NCBI GenBank assembly: GCA_019752975.1
Contig: JAIELM010000335.1
Coordinates: forward strand, 1 to 5,588
DNA length: 5,588 nt
Origin: Undibacterium sp.
GTDB taxonomy: Bacteria > Pseudomonadota > Gammaproteobacteria > Burkholderiales > Burkholderiaceae_D
Reading direction: 5' to 3'
Position numbers and translations under genes: made by a program. Numbering within the stretch: the first letter of the stretch is position 1; each line of letters begins with the position of its first letter. A model generated the notes under the pieces. The model made no database searches, was not told the DNA's origin, and saw only the letters and a program-made list of their open reading frames with translations. Of the stretch, positions 5,489-5,588 are shown piece by piece.

Positions 5489-5588
5489 ATGAGTCAAATT
5501 GAAGTCAAAGTCCCGGATATAGGCGACTTTAAAGAGGTGGAAATTATCGAGCTGATGGTCAGAGTGGGCGATACCATTAAGGTCGATC
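5489..5588 (+). CDS. aceF: Dihydrolipoamide acetyltransferase E2 (pyruvate dehydrogenase complex), N-terminal fragment
   Basis: Only the first 33 codons are in the window; the gene runs off the right edge. They encode the start of a lipoyl domain: MSQIEVKVPDIG at residues 1-12, then VEIIELMVRVGDTIKVD at about 17-33, the usual first strands and GD turn of the fold. The lysine that carries lipoate, normally in a DKA motif near residue 40-45, lies beyond the edge. AceF forms the core of the complex and transfers the acetyl group from its lipoyl arm to CoA. The position directly after aceE on the same strand favours the pyruvate E2 over the 2-oxoglutarate E2 or another lipoyl protein, and the DFKEVEIIE segment is typical of beta-proteobacterial AceF. 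Expression is probably from the aceE promoter, with a possible extra internal promoter. Confidence 0.93.
   Translation, partial: MSQIEVKVPDIGDFKEVEIIELMVRVGDTIKVD

Noticed and set aside
2659..5520. Shared beginnings of AceE (MSQID) and AceF (MSQIE) as a possible duplication
   Set aside because: The match covers only four or five residues, the codons differ, and the proteins diverge at once into unrelated folds.
1..5588. CRISPR array, insertion sequence, toxin-antitoxin pair or phage genes
   Set aside because: No regularly spaced repeats, transposase or terminal inverted repeats, or small overlapping gene pairs are visible; the window is mainly conserved housekeeping genes.

Overview
The window reads as ordinary chromosomal DNA of a beta-proteobacterium, most likely order Burkholderiales. 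The support is the close match of MurJ and AceE to the beta/gamma-proteobacterial forms, the homodimeric-type pyruvate dehydrogenase E1 followed by aceF, and an aceF start (MSQIEVKVPDIGDFKEVEIIE) of the kind seen in that group. GC is moderate: about 50% in the aceE lines I counted and about 40% over the first 400 bases. That is low for the order, so a low-GC lineage is likely; I cannot name a genus.

Layout. Bases 1-401 hold the C-terminal part, or possibly all, of an unrecognised AT-rich protein on the + strand. Bases 402-618 are a convergent intergenic stretch with a 12-bp palindrome, a 7-bp inverted repeat, a pair of 14-bp direct repeats and the minus-strand terminator of the tRNA. A complete tRNA-Ser(GGA) gene with encoded CCA lies on the minus strand at 619-709, with its promoter to its right. 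Bases 710-956 separate it from the divergent murJ (957-2510), the essential lipid II flippase. murJ has a TATAAT box so close to its ATG that the mRNA is probably leaderless. A 148-bp gap then carries a strong extended -10 promoter, an inverted repeat and a tandem 8-mer ahead of aceE (2659-5364), the E1 subunit of pyruvate dehydrogenase. After a 124-bp gap with a 15-bp-stem hairpin, the window ends 100 bases into aceF, the E2 subunit.

How the genes work together. aceE and aceF are consecutive genes of the pyruvate dehydrogenase complex. E1 decarboxylates pyruvate on thiamine diphosphate and acetylates the lipoyl arm of E2, which makes acetyl-CoA. murJ and tRNA-Ser are housekeeping genes that share the locus but not the pathway.

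I found no convincing new multi-gene system. The observations most worth checking are regulatory: the leaderless-looking murJ start, the long hairpin between aceE and aceF, the repeats around the aceE promoter, and the orphan AT-rich ORF beside the 3' end of the tRNA gene.
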